64,000 nt of DNA. Origin: Rheinheimera sp. A13L. GTDB taxonomy: Bacteria; Pseudomonadota; Gammaproteobacteria; Enterobacterales; Alteromonadaceae. A program made the translations under genes and the position numbers. The stretch is taken from the NCBI RefSeq assembly GCF_000217935.1, contig NZ_AFHI01000012.1, positions 186,001-250,000 on the forward strand, read 5' to 3'. How positions within the stretch are numbered: position 1 is the stretch's first letter; each line of letters begins with the position of its first letter. Below, piece by piece: positions 50,479-59,623 of this stretch. Under the pieces are notes generated by a model. That model was not told the DNA's origin. It was given only the letters and a program-made list of their open reading frames with translations, and did not search any database.

Positions 50479-51906
50479 TCAAAGTTGCTGCAGTACTAAG
50501 GCTGGGATCAAAGTGCTGGCCGATGCAATGACCACATTATCTCTGGTGGAAACCACCCGGCTATGGATCTGTAAGCCCCGGCGGGTTGGCACCATAGTGC
50601 CGGTCAACACATAGTCCATACCCTGTGAATCACGCAGTTTTCTGGTATTACGTGACAAAGATAAATCTCCGGTCGGCCCTACGGTAATTTCACGTGTCAG
50701 TTTGTATTCAATAACCCTGGCGCCATAAGCAGGCAATACAGTACTGAGTTCTTCCGCTAATTGATTTCCTACCGCACTGGTTTTTTCTAACTGCTCGTCA
50801 AAAAAAACAAAACTGGCCACACCTATTTTGTTGCCGGCCAACTGCTGATTTCCAGCAAGTTTAAATGCCAGTTGAGACACATAATCACTTAAAGATTTGC
50901 GGCTCATATGAAATTGTGGCGCCATTGCATACTGCTGTAAATCTGCGCCAGCTGCTGCCAGTTCAGAAGGTAAAGTAAGGCGCTTAAAGGTTTTTACCTG
51001 CAAACCCGGAATAGGTTGGCCTGCCACAGCTTCACTGTCCAGTTGAGATACTGGAGTAGTGCTTGTCGCTGGTGCTGCTTCGGCATAGGGTGTAGTCATT
51101 GCAAACCAGCTTGGGTCACGAGCTTTAGCCGGGCCGGAATTTGCTGGCGATGAAGTTTCTGAGTCTGTGCAATTGCAATCTGCTGAAGTCTGGGTATAAG
51201 AACTCTGTGTCTGAATGCTGGTGGTGCTGCCACCATCCGGACTCTGAGCGGTCAGATCAGCACTCGGAGTTGAAGCCATCTCAGATCCTGAGTTTTCTGT
51301 ATTTTGCACTGCTGAAGGTCCAAATGACTGCTGTGCAGAACCAGACTGAGCGAAGCTTTGGTGCCCGGTCAGCTCCTGTCGGTTTGCTGCAACATCAGAG
51401 ACTACAGTACTTAAATCAACCAGAAGCGTATTCAACTCTTCCTGCGTACTGACCAACGACTGTAATGCCTGTAAACTTTGTTCTCTTTTTTCAGCAGTAA
51501 GCTCGTCCTGACCTAAATATTGGCTACGTGAAGGTTCATCCGCTAACTGGGACATGTCAGCCAAAGCCTGTACCAAAAATTCAAGATCAGCTTCATTACT
51601 GACAAGACGTTCCAATGCAGGTTTTTGCTGTTCCCATTCAATTTTCAAACTTTCCAGTTGCTGCTCTAATGCTCTGACCTGATTTTCAGCCTGAGCCAGT
51701 TCAGGTGACTTGACTTCATCAGACACTGCATCCGTATTGCTCAGGTTCTCTGTCGAAGCGACCGGGTCAGAATCTGTTGATCCTGACCCCATTAAAGCAC
51801 AGCCCTGTAATAAGGAAATCAGCAACAGCGAAGCGAAAGCGCTACGGAAAATACACCTGTTATTTACGGAGTTTTTAGTGATTGATTTCATATTCATAGG
51901 TTCCAT
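50479..51906 (-). CDS. FlgO-family lipoprotein, long form with coiled coil
   Basis: 475 residues. The lipoprotein signal has lipobox LLQGC. Residues about 70-175 are a coiled coil with EWEQQKPALERLVSNEADL, followed by a Ser/Gln/Thr-rich linker (about 180-290). The C-terminal FlgO domain (about 325-475) has MSRKSLSDYVSQLAFKLA, VASFVFFDEQ, PTGDLSLSRNTRKL and ASASTLIP. FlgO is an outer-membrane protein needed for flagellar stability in Vibrio. It is last in a four-gene run. The precise start is uncertain: ATGs at 51906, 51897 and 51891. Confidence 0.8.
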   Translation of the reverse strand: MEPMNMKSITKNSVNNRCIFRSAFASLLLISLLQGCALMGSGSTDSDPVASTENLSNTDAVSDEVKSPELAQAENQVRALEQQLESLKIEWEQQKPALERLVSNEADLEFLVQALADMSQLADEPSRSQYLGQDELTAEKREQSLQALQSLVSTQEELNTLLVDLSTVVSDVAANRQELTGHQSFAQSGSAQQSFGPSAVQNTENSGSEMASTPSADLTAQSPDGGSTTSIQTQSSYTQTSADCNCTDSETSSPANSGPAKARDPSWFAMTTPYAEAAPATSTTPVSQLDSEAVAGQPIPGLQVKTFKRLTLPSELAAAGADLQQYAMAPQFHMSRKSLSDYVSQLAFKLAGNQQLAGNKIGVASFVFFDEQLEKTSAVGNQLAEELSTVLPAYGARVIEYKLTREITVGPTGDLSLSRNTRKLRDSQGMDYVLTGTMVPTRRGLQIHSRVVSTRDNVVIASASTLIPALVLQQL

Positions 51907-51916
51907 TTAACACAGG

Positions 51917-52351
51917 TTAATTACCGGGAGCTGCAGTTAAGGTGTTCAACTCAAACATCAAACGGGAAAGCTCTGATTTCAGTGTTTGCTGATTGGCGGC
52001 CATCACCTGTAAATAATCCACTGTGACTTCTTTAGTCTGGCCGGCTGCATCACCGCTCAATTGCGTTTGCTGTTGCCTGATATGCATTAAGCGGATCAAT
52101 TGCTCTAAATCCGCATCATTGTTAATCAATTTCTGCAACTGAGCCCTCTGCATATGCAGCTTATGGTGTGTTTCCAGTAAGCGTTTTTTCAACACAGCGA
52201 CTTTTTCAACCTGAGTTAACTCAGCTTCAACTTTCTCAGGTTCGCTGGACAGCGTCGAACAACCCGGCAACAAACTCAATACGACCAAAGCAGCTGCGCC
52301 ATACAGCACAGAAGAGCGCCATAATGAATCGGTGTGTTGACGGATAGCCAT
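51917..52351 (-). CDS. Small coiled-coil lipoprotein of the FlgO-family operon
   Basis: A 144-residue lipoprotein (lipobox LLPGC) whose mature part is a predicted coiled coil: KLHMQRAQLQKLINNDADL, then LIRLMHIRQQQTQ. This block aligns with coiled-coil segments of the 475-residue FlgO-family protein next to it and of the SPOR lipoprotein in the pilus operon. There is no FlgO domain. I do not recognise the family. The start is 1 bp after the previous stop, so it belongs to the same transcript. Confidence 0.7.
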   Translation of the reverse strand: MAIRQHTDSLWRSSVLYGAAALVVLSLLPGCSTLSSEPEKVEAELTQVEKVAVLKKRLLETHHKLHMQRAQLQKLINNDADLEQLIRLMHIRQQQTQLSGDAAGQTKEVTVDYLQVMAANQQTLKSELSRLMFELNTLTAAPGN

Positions 52352-52352
52352 G

Positions 52353-53093
52353 TTATTGCACTCCAGCCGCTTTTAACTGCAACAATGGCGCACTATGAGT
52401 GCCCTTCAGGCTCTGAACAACCTGTTGTGGAATAAAAGCCTGAGCCGATGCCAGTACTTTTTTGTCATTTACATTCACCATTCTGGCATTCACTATCACG
52501 CCGCCATGGTGACGTACTAAGGTACCGCCCAGCACCACACTAATAGGGTATTGTTGAGTCAGTTCAAGGAAATCACGACTGAAGGTAAAATCGCCTGTTG
52601 GCGTCACCCGGATATAATCCGTGGTTTTAAAATCTGTCACGGCCATACCAAACTGAGTGGCCTCGTGCATAAAAGCTTCAGACAGCTGGTTGCCAAGCAA
52701 ATCGCCTTGCTGGTAATCACCATCCAGATAAACAAAGCTGGTCACCCCAACGCTGAAGGTCGTACTTAACACCTCCAGGTTAGCCGCTAAATCATGCATC
52801 AGGCTTTGTACATAGTGATTCACTGTCACCGAAGTTTCTGCCTTGTAACCAGGTACTGCCATGCCCGCCATACGGGCATTTTGCATAGCTGCACTGTCGT
52901 AACCACCCACATACAAAGGTGCATAAGACTGATTTTTTTTGAGCCTCGGAGCATGACCCTGATTTAACTCAACCTGATTAGCCGTTGAAGGCTTGCCTTC
53001 TGAATCCAGCTGGATCAGAGGAGTACAACCAAAGTTCAGGCTCAAAGTGGCGAGGCTGGTGAGTAGTAAAATATAACGATTTGGTGTATTCAT
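52353..53093 (-). CDS. FlgO-family outer-membrane protein
   Basis: A 246-residue protein with a signal peptide that may end at a lipid-modified Cys (LNFGC). The FlgO domain covers about 85-235: NHYVQSLMHDLAANLE, VTSFVYLDGDYQQGDLLGNQLSEA, PTGDFTFSRDFLEL, ASAQAFIP. It is the closest in its domain to the C-terminus of the 475-residue protein, sharing PTGD-FS-R and the final A-S-A-x-x-x-I-P. It lies 3 bp after the preceding FlgO-like gene. Confidence 0.85.
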   Translation of the reverse strand: MNTPNRYILLLTSLATLSLNFGCTPLIQLDSEGKPSTANQVELNQGHAPRLKKNQSYAPLYVGGYDSAAMQNARMAGMAVPGYKAETSVTVNHYVQSLMHDLAANLEVLSTTFSVGVTSFVYLDGDYQQGDLLGNQLSEAFMHEATQFGMAVTDFKTTDYIRVTPTGDFTFSRDFLELTQQYPISVVLGGTLVRHHGGVIVNARMVNVNDKKVLASAQAFIPQQVVQSLKGTHSAPLLQLKAAGVQ

Positions 53094-53096
53094 CCG

Positions 53097-53693
53097 TTAC
53101 GACTCCGAATTGCGATACAACTTATTATGACGCAACTGCAACTGTTCGTTTGGCCATAACACATCTACAGGAATAACACTGGAAGCTGCAGCTAACACTT
53201 GCTGGCTTTTCAGGTCGATTAATTTGGCATTGACAGTGATATGTACCTCACCCTCAGTCAGGGTGCCTGTGATCAAATAACGTGCCTGTTGGTTTTGCGC
53301 CAAATGGCTTAAATTCCGTCCTAATGAGTTTTCATAACCTGTATGTACTAAAACCGCATCATTGAGGCGTAATTCGCTTACCTGGTAGCCCAACTGAGTG
53401 GCCACAGTCTGCATACTTTCCTGCAACTGCAAAGCTGCGTTATAGCTGGAATTGCGGCTGGTATCAGGCGCCATCAATTGCACATCAGCAAAAGTGGTCA
53501 CAGCTATAGCACCGGATTCCAAAGGTTGTAATTGATGAAAAAGCTGATCAGCAAGGCGTTCGGTATAAAACAATAAAGGAGGATGCTGTGCTGCTTTTGA
53601 AAGCTGTACAGGCTCGGCAATATCTTGCCCTTGTGGCAAAGAACTGCAGCTGCATAACAGCAGAACTGTGATGACTAACCCGAATATTCGCAC
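53097..53693 (-). CDS. FlgO-family lipoprotein, first gene of the operon
   Basis: 198 residues from a GTG start with a GGGGG site upstream. The lipoprotein signal has lipobox LCSC. The FlgO domain follows (LLFYTERLADQLFHQL, IAVTTFADVQL, YLITGTLTEGEVHITVNAKLID, AAASSVIP). It is the first of four closely spaced minus-strand genes and lies 49 bp downstream of a sigma-54 type promoter, which supports a flagellar link even though the flgP/flgT locus is 20 kb away. Confidence 0.85.
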   Translation of the reverse strand: MRIFGLVITVLLLCSCSSLPQGQDIAEPVQLSKAAQHPPLLFYTERLADQLFHQLQPLESGAIAVTTFADVQLMAPDTSRNSSYNAALQLQESMQTVATQLGYQVSELRLNDAVLVHTGYENSLGRNLSHLAQNQQARYLITGTLTEGEVHITVNAKLIDLKSQQVLAAASSVIPVDVLWPNEQLQLRHNKLYRNSES

Positions 53694-53741
53694 TGTAGCC
53701 CCCGGCGTTGGTGTCGCTTGTTTATCTCTGTCTGATACACA

Positions 53742-53756
53742 GCAAAATTAATGCCA
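53742..53756 (-). promoter_or_regulatory. Sigma-54 type promoter of the FlgO-family operon
   Basis: TGGCATTAATTTTGC on the minus strand has −24 TGGC and −12 TTGC at exact spacing and differs from the flgF promoter in only two positions. The predicted start near 53730 gives a 37-nt leader. Confidence 0.78.
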
Positions 53757-53812
53757 GAAAATTTTGACGGTTTACCTGATCCAGGCGTTCGCCAGATCAC
53801 ACGGCGCATGTG

Positions 53813-53872
53813 GACGGGAGTGGGCTAATACCGCGGTACATATAGACGGGAGGGGGCAAGCCCCTCCGCTAC
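53813..53872 (+). repeat. Degenerate REP-type repeat pair
   Basis: Two units begin with GACGGGAG and end in GTAC or CTAC: 53813-53839 (degenerate) and 53845-53872 (with the palindrome GGGGGCAAGCCCC). Read on the minus strand, the second has a GTAG head followed by a palindrome, as in RAYT-associated REP sequences and as in the REP pair at 60572. They lie just after the thyA stop. Confidence 0.7.
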
Positions 53873-53876
53873 AGAT

Positions 53877-54710
53877 TTATATCGCTATCGGGGCTTTAAT
53901 AGCTGGGTGTGCCAAATAATTGACCAGCTCAAAATCGTCGATACTAAAAGCAAAAATATCTTTGATAGCCGGGTTTAATTTCATTTGAGGCAATGGGTGT
54001 GGTGTACGGCTTAGCTGCTCGTTCACCTGCTCCATATGATTGCTGTACAAATGGGCATCGCCAAAAGTGTGCACAAAATCGCCTGGAGTTAAATCGCAAA
54101 CCTGAGCCACCATCATGGTAAGCAAGGCATAACTTGCAATATTAAAAGGCACACCCAGGAAAATGTCGGCGCTGCGCTGGTATAATTGACAGGATAATTT
54201 GCCGTCATGCACATAAAACTGAAATAAAGTATGGCAAGGCGGTAAAGCCTGTTTGCCCATAGCTGCATTGTCTTTAGGACTGAATTTGGTATCAGGTAAT
54301 ACAGCAGGGTTCCAACCGCTGACGATTAAACGCCGTGAATCCGGATTGGTTTTAATGTCATGGATAAGTTGACTGATCTGGTCGATAGTACGGCCATCCG
54401 GTGTTTGCCAGCTGCGCCACTGGGCCCCATAGACCGGGCCTAAATCGCCTTGTTCTGTCGCCCACTCATCCCAAATCGACACTTTATTGTCTTTCAGATA
54501 CTGAATATTGGTGTCGCCTTTAAGAAACCACAACAGCTCATGAATAATGGAGCGCAAGTGACACTTTTTGGTCGTCACCAGAGGAAAGCCCTGACTTAAA
54601 TCAAACCGCATCTGATAACCAAATACACTGATGGTGCCTGTGCCTGTGCGGTCCGATTTTTTATGACCATGCTCCAGCACATGGCGCATTAAGTCTAAAT
54701 ACTGCTTCAT
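53877..54710 (-). CDS. thyA: Thymidylate synthase
   Basis: A 277-residue ThyA that methylates dUMP to dTMP with methylene-tetrahydrofolate. The active-site cysteine is in [13 protein letters not shown], and [19 protein letters not shown] is the family signature. Its ATG overlaps the lgt stop (ATGA), the usual lgt-thyA arrangement. Confidence 0.98.
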   Translation of the reverse strand: MKQYLDLMRHVLEHGHKKSDRTGTGTISVFGYQMRFDLSQGFPLVTTKKCHLRSIIHELLWFLKGDTNIQYLKDNKVSIWDEWATEQGDLGPVYGAQWRSWQTPDGRTIDQISQLIHDIKTNPDSRRLIVSGWNPAVLPDTKFSPKDNAAMGKQALPPCHTLFQFYVHDGKLSCQLYQRSADIFLGVPFNIASYALLTMMVAQVCDLTPGDFVHTFGDAHLYSNHMEQVNEQLSRTPHPLPQMKLNPAIKDIFAFSIDDFELVNYLAHPAIKAPIAI

Positions 54711-55555
54711 GCCTTGCTCTCTTTCTTCACTGCTTTTTCCGCACTGTTTTTAGTCTTGCGGTCTGATTTCGCTTCACGGCTATAGCCCCAGACAATCAAT
54801 CCCAGGCCTGCTGCTATCATTGGAATACAAAGCCACTGGCCCATCGACATCCCCATAGACAATAAACCTAAATGCGCGTCCGGTTCCCGGAAGAATTCAA
54901 TAATAAAACGTGCAGTACCGTAGCCCAGCAGGAATAAACCAGCGACATTACCTGCAGGTGGATTCTTGCCTTTGTACCATTGCAGTAAAATAAACAGCAT
55001 GATGCCTTCAGCCACCATTTCATACAGCTGAGAAGGATGACGTGGCAACATACCGGAGTTTGGAAATAACACAGCCCAGGGTACGTCAGTAGTACGGCCC
55101 CATAACTCGCCGTTGATAAAGTTACCTAAACGGCCAAAGGCCAGACCTAAAGGCAACAGCGGCACCACAAAATCGCCAAGCTCAAGGTACTTTTTGTTGT
55201 TGCGCCAGGCAAACCAGGCCATAGCAGCCATCACACCTAACACACCACCATGGAAAGACATGCCGCCTTCCCAGGTGCGGAATAAATACAGCGGGTCGGC
55301 CATTAAATTGCTGAAACCGTAGAACAGCACATAACCAAAACGGCCACCGACTATCACACCTAAGAAACCGAAAAACATTAAATCGCTGACCTGATCACGG
55401 GTCCAGCCAGAACCTGGTTTATCGGCCTGACGGTTGGCCAGCCAGTTTGCCAGTAAAAAAGCGATCACATACATCAGGCCATACCAACGCACAGCCACAG
55501 GCCCGATACTGAAGATCACCGGGTCAATTTGCGGGAATAAAAAATAAGAGTCCAC
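54707..55555 (-). CDS. lgt: Prolipoprotein diacylglyceryl transferase Lgt
   Basis: A multi-pass inner-membrane enzyme that adds diacylglyceryl to the lipobox cysteine of prelipoproteins. The motifs FHGGVLGVM and [14 protein letters not shown] are diagnostic. I choose the GTG at 55555, giving 282 residues that start [20 protein letters not shown] in line with other Lgt proteins; the frame is open to 55627, but the extra residues are not family-like. The C-terminal tail is Lys-rich. It is required for the many lipoproteins in this window. Confidence 0.95.
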   Translation of the reverse strand: MDSYFLFPQIDPVIFSIGPVAVRWYGLMYVIAFLLANWLANRQADKPGSGWTRDQVSDLMFFGFLGVIVGGRFGYVLFYGFSNLMADPLYLFRTWEGGMSFHGGVLGVMAAMAWFAWRNNKKYLELGDFVVPLLPLGLAFGRLGNFINGELWGRTTDVPWAVLFPNSGMLPRHPSQLYEMVAEGIMLFILLQWYKGKNPPAGNVAGLFLLGYGTARFIIEFFREPDAHLGLLSMGMSMGQWLCIPMIAAGLGLIVWGYSREAKSDRKTKNSAEKAVKKESKA

Positions 55556-55651
55556 TATAAAAAATCCTGTTCTAAGCAATAAACCAGTAAGGCACCAGAG
55601 CTGATGCGCAGAGCCTGATAAGGTCAAACATTGTAACAGCCCTTGGTGCTG

Positions 55652-57919
55652 TTAAGCACGTAATTGGTTCAATAGCTGTTTTTGATCGAGGAAACGCTGA
55701 ACTTGCAGACGAACTTGTTTTGGCGACTGGCAGGCCAGAATTTCCGGCAGCAGCAATTGCAGTTCAGACATATTGACTCTGCGCAGCAACCATTTGATTT
55801 TGGCCAGATTACTGCTGTTCATACTGAACTTGTCATAACCCATGGCGGCTAAAATCAGCACACCCGCAGGTTCACCTGCCAGCTCACCACAAATGCTCAT
55901 CGGCAGCTGTAAACCCTGAGCCTGCAATGACATCTGGTGCAAAGCGCGTAATACCGCAGGATGCATCGCATCATACAAACCCGCTACTCTTGGGTTGTTG
56001 CGATCGACCGCCAATAAATACTGGGTTAAATCGTTGGTACCGACAGAGCAGAAATCAATTTTACGGGCCAGTTCAGGCAACTGATACATAATGGACGGCA
56101 CTTCAATCATCACGCCCACTTTGGCTTTAGGCAGCTGCACTTCAGTACCGGCTAATTCATCTGTCAGTTCAAAAGTGGCTTGTTTAATCAGACGAAGTGA
56201 TTCATCCACTTCAGCCAGATCAGAGATCATCGGCAGCAAAATATGCAAATTACCCTGACCTATATTGGCCTTGAGCATGGCGCGGATCTGCACCAAAAAG
56301 ATTTCGGGATGATCCAGGGTTAAACGAATACCACGCCAGCCTAAAAAGGGGTTTTCTTCAATAATGCTGAAATACGGCAGTGCTTTATCACCGCCTACGT
56401 CCAAAGTACGCATCACTACCGCTTTGGTGGGGTGCGACGCTAATACTTTTTTATAGAGTTCTATCTGCTCCGCTTCGGTTGGAAAGCGGTTGCGCATAAT
56501 AAAAGGGAATTCAGTACGGTATAAACCTATGCCGTCTGTATAAGAAGGCTGAGTACTCTCCAGCTCTATCGCCAGACCAGCATTGACCATCAGGCTAAAA
56601 GGCGCACCACAAGCGCTCTGAGCGTTTAAATGCATCTCGGATTGATAACGGGCACTCAACTGAGCATCTTCACTGATAAGCGCCTGATACTCAGCCACTA
56701 TAGCTTCAGCGGGAGCCACTAAAATCTGCCCACGGTAGCCATCGACAATCAGACGTTTACTTTGCCAGTGAAACAACGGCAGCTCGTCCAGGCCCATCAC
56801 AGCCGGAATACCTAAAGCCCGCGCCATAATAGCGGCGTGTGAATTCACTGAGCCTTTCAGCGAAACAATAGCCACCAGCTGAGCGCGTGGAATTTCAGCT
56901 AACATAGTGGCAGTGACGTTATCAGCCACCAGCACCACTTTTTCCGGCAACTTATGATGGCGCTGCTCAGTGTCGAGCAAATGATTCAATACCCTCTGGC
57001 CTAAATCACGGATATCTGTGCCCCGCTCTCTCAGATAAGGGTCGTCCATATCGTCAAACTGGCGGGCGAACTTTTCTACCACACGTTTCAATGCACTTTT
57101 GGCACACCAGCCTTCGTGGATTTGTTTTTCAATTTCATTGCCAAGGCTGGCGGCGTCTAATAACTGATGGTACACATCAAAAATAGCCAAAGCGTCTGGC
57201 GGCAAATGCCCGGCCATACGTTCAGCCAGACGATTAAATTCGGCTTTGGTAATTTTGACGGCTTTGTAAAAACGAGACAGTTCCTTTTCCGGATCGTCGA
57301 CTTTCTTCAGCGATATCGCATCAAAATCGCTGGAGGGTTCCAATACAAAACCTTCACCTATGGCAATACCAGGAGCACCAGGTAAACCCTGTAACTGGCC
57401 TGTACTTTTTTGCTGCCTTGAATTCTGGCTGGCCGCCTGACGCATTTCAGCATGCACCAATACAGAGGCCAGCTGCACTCCTAAAGTCACTAAAAAGGAT
57501 TCTTCGTCTTCACTGAATACCCGTGATTCGCCCTGCTGTATGGTTAATACACCCAGCACTTTACGGTGATGAATAATAGGGCAACCTAAAAAGGCCGAAA
57601 AACGGTCTTCGCTGACTTCAGGGGTGACTTTAAAACGGGGGTGTAAATGAGCTTGTGCCAGATTGATCGGCTCTTCACGCTGACCCACCCAACCAATTAA
57701 ACCTTCGGAGAAACCAATAGAAATTTGGCCTACCGCTTCAGGATTTAAGCCATCTGTGGCCATCAACATAAAATGCTGCTGTTCATAGTCGGCTAAATAA
57801 ACAGAGCAACACTCTGTTTTCAGGGCATTTTTTACGTTCGAGACTAAGCCAGCCAATGCGTTATTCAGTACCGGCTCTTGCGCCACATCCTGCACTATGC
57901 GCCTTAACTGGCTCAGCAT
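55652..57919 (-). CDS. ptsP: Nitrogen PTS phosphoenolpyruvate-protein phosphotransferase PtsP (EI-Ntr)
   Basis: A 755-residue protein. The N-terminal GAF domain (about 1-165) is followed by the enzyme I parts: the swivelling phosphohistidine domain with GSVNSHAAIMARALGIP, and the PEP-binding barrel with TDGIGLYRTEFPFI, MRTLDVGGDKALPYF, GTNDLTQYLLAVDR and ICGELAGEP. It starts the PTS-Ntr phosphorelay. It is 2 bp after rppH, as in Escherichia coli and many relatives. Confidence 0.97.
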   Translation of the reverse strand: MLSQLRRIVQDVAQEPVLNNALAGLVSNVKNALKTECCSVYLADYEQQHFMLMATDGLNPEAVGQISIGFSEGLIGWVGQREEPINLAQAHLHPRFKVTPEVSEDRFSAFLGCPIIHHRKVLGVLTIQQGESRVFSEDEESFLVTLGVQLASVLVHAEMRQAASQNSRQQKSTGQLQGLPGAPGIAIGEGFVLEPSSDFDAISLKKVDDPEKELSRFYKAVKITKAEFNRLAERMAGHLPPDALAIFDVYHQLLDAASLGNEIEKQIHEGWCAKSALKRVVEKFARQFDDMDDPYLRERGTDIRDLGQRVLNHLLDTEQRHHKLPEKVVLVADNVTATMLAEIPRAQLVAIVSLKGSVNSHAAIMARALGIPAVMGLDELPLFHWQSKRLIVDGYRGQILVAPAEAIVAEYQALISEDAQLSARYQSEMHLNAQSACGAPFSLMVNAGLAIELESTQPSYTDGIGLYRTEFPFIMRNRFPTEAEQIELYKKVLASHPTKAVVMRTLDVGGDKALPYFSIIEENPFLGWRGIRLTLDHPEIFLVQIRAMLKANIGQGNLHILLPMISDLAEVDESLRLIKQATFELTDELAGTEVQLPKAKVGVMIEVPSIMYQLPELARKIDFCSVGTNDLTQYLLAVDRNNPRVAGLYDAMHPAVLRALHQMSLQAQGLQLPMSICGELAGEPAGVLILAAMGYDKFSMNSSNLAKIKWLLRRVNMSELQLLLPEILACQSPKQVRLQVQRFLDQKQLLNQLRA

Positions 57920-57921
57920 TC

Positions 57922-58440
57922 CTAACCCCTTCTGATTAACTTCTCATTTTTTCCATCTCTACGAAGATACGGCAATGCAATAGGGGCAAACTCTTTCATC
58001 ACCTTACGGTACACTTCCCGTTTAAAGGCGACGACCTGACGCACAGGATACCAATAACTGACCCAACGCCAGTCATCGAACTCCGGATGCGAAGTTTTTA
58101 ACAGATTTACGTCTTCATCCTTACAGGTCAGGCGCAACAAAAACCATTTTTGCTTTTGCCCTATACACACCGGATTACTGTCTCGTCGAATTAAACGCTT
58201 AGGTAATTTGTACCTGAGCCAGTGTTTGGTTACAGCAATAATTTCTACATCTTCAGGCTGTAAACCAACTTCTTCGTTTAACTCGCGGTACATGGCCTGC
58301 TCCGGGGTTTCCCCGTCATCAATGCCGCCCTGTGGGTACTGCCAGGAATGTTGACCGTATCTCCTTGCCCAAAACACCTGTCCCTGGTGGTTGTATATTA
58401 CAATGCCGACGTTGGCTCTAAAGCCTTCAGCGTCGATCAC
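57922..58440 (-). CDS. rppH: RNA pyrophosphohydrolase RppH
   Basis: A 172-residue Nudix hydrolase. The box [20 protein letters not shown], then VGLQ, fits the GX5EX7REUXEEXGU pattern. RppH removes pyrophosphate from 5'-triphosphate mRNA and starts 5'-dependent decay. Start at ATG 58440, with no ribosome site of note. It is followed by ptsP. Confidence 0.97.
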   Translation of the reverse strand: MIDAEGFRANVGIVIYNHQGQVFWARRYGQHSWQYPQGGIDDGETPEQAMYRELNEEVGLQPEDVEIIAVTKHWLRYKLPKRLIRRDSNPVCIGQKQKWFLLRLTCKDEDVNLLKTSHPEFDDWRWVSYWYPVRQVVAFKREVYRKVMKEFAPIALPYLRRDGKNEKLIRRG

Positions 58441-58524
58441 AAAAACCTCTAGCTTGGTTCCAGCTGTTGTTTCATCGATTCTTTCATAAAGTCACGACTT
58501 CGGCAAATTGTATTTTCTACAGAG

Positions 58525-58730
58525 TTATCCACAATTTAACTGATTAATTAGCACGCACTGTGCACTTCTACACAGGCTCTGTACATAAAGCTGTGCATAA
58601 GGGTGTTTTTGTTCTTGAATAACTCTGAAACGCTGGAATAACACTCAACCAAAACTAAAAAAATAACCATAAAAAACATTAAGTTAGATTGAAAAGACTG
58701 CTATTTAACCAGTGTTACAACTGTGCATAA
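58525..58730. promoter_or_regulatory. Cluster of DnaA-box sequences between rppH and mutH
   Basis: TTATCCACA at 58525-58533 (plus), TTATGCACA on the minus strand at 58592-58600 and again at 58722-58730, plus the near match TTATGTACA (minus) at 58580-58588. All three full matches fit TTATNCACA. The 381-bp region 58441-58821 is AT-rich and otherwise holds no gene. Confidence 0.65.
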
Positions 58731-58821
58731 CTTGCTTTGGTTGCTTTTTGAGCAGCAAAATAAGTCAAAAAATGCTAATGTTTTGAAAGACCTGAATCAC
58801 TGCCGCTTCAATGACGTTTTT

Positions 58822-59493
58822 ATGAGCCACCCGCCGAAAAATACAGCAGAATTACTCGAACGTTGTTATCTGATCGCAGGCCTGACTTTAGGCCAACTGG
58901 CAGAACAATGCCAGTTGCAGCTGCCCGCCAATCTGCAACGGGAAAAAGGCAGTGTGGGCCAATTACTCGAACTGGTGCTTGGAGCCAGCAGTGGCAGTAA
59001 AGCTGAACCTGATTTTCCACATCTGGGCATAGAACTAAAAACCTTGCCTGTGGATCGTTTTGGTAAACCACTGGAAAGCACTTATGTCTGTGTTGCACCT
59101 TTAACTGACGTGGCTGGTTTGCACTGGCAGGACTCCTGGGTCTGTCGCAAACTCAGCAAGGTATTGTTTGTACCCATACTGGCCGAACGTACTATTCCAC
59201 TGACTGAGCGGCAGATAGGTACAGCTTTTTTATGGAGCCCGGATGCAGAACAACAGGCCTTGTTGCAGCAGGATTGGGAAGAGTTGATGGAGTTGATTGT
59301 TTTAGGTGGCATCGATCAGATTAAAGGCGCGCATGGCAAAGTGTTGCAATTGCGCCCTAAAGCGGCCAACAGCAAAGCCCTTACTTCAGCTATTGGCACA
59401 GAGGGCCAACCTATTCAAACCTTGCCCAGAGGCTTTTATTTAAAGGCCAGCTTTACTGCGTCTTTGCTGGCCCGCCAGTTTGGTATTCGCTAA
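58822..59493 (+). CDS. mutH: DNA mismatch repair endonuclease MutH
   Basis: 223 residues from the ATG at 58822. The frame is open to a GTG at 58723, but the extra 33 residues are not family-like and would overlap the DnaA-type boxes. MutH nicks the unmethylated strand at hemimethylated GATC. The catalytic D-x(n)-ExK group is visible in EPDFPHLGIELKTLP. Its presence implies Dam methylation in this organism. No strong Shine-Dalgarno sequence is evident. It is divergent from rppH. Confidence 0.96.
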   Translation: MSHPPKNTAELLERCYLIAGLTLGQLAEQCQLQLPANLQREKGSVGQLLELVLGASSGSKAEPDFPHLGIELKTLPVDRFGKPLESTYVCVAPLTDVAGLHWQDSWVCRKLSKVLFVPILAERTIPLTERQIGTAFLWSPDAEQQALLQQDWEELMELIVLGGIDQIKGAHGKVLQLRPKAANSKALTSAIGTEGQPIQTLPRGFYLKASFTASLLARQFGIR

Positions 59494-59497
59494 TACC

Positions 59498-59622
59498 TTA
59501 CTCTAAGTAATTGGAGTTGCAGTGCGGCGACAAGTGTTCGAGACCCCAGGAGCATAGTTGTCCTATGTGACTGGGGGGAGAGCCGCAGTCAACAAAACTG
59601 CGGCTTCAAGTACGACGAGTAA
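59498..59622 (+). repeat. Structured intergenic repeat, copy A
   Basis: A 125-bp element filling the gap between mutH and the convergent solute-binding protein gene. Terminal inverted repeats TTACTC/GAGTAA extend imperfectly to about 25 bp. Inside are a perfect 9-bp hairpin stem AGCCGCAGT/ACTGCGGCT (59581-59605) and a pairing CCCCAG...CTGGGG with CATAG/CTATG. It is homologous to copy B (62207-62344) in the opposite direction. Confidence 0.85.
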
Positions 59623-59623
59623 G

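Noticed and set aside
58723-58821. N-terminal extension of MutH from GTG 58723
   Set aside because: The extra residues are not family-like, and the start would overlap a DnaA-type box. ATG 58822 gives the normal MutH length.
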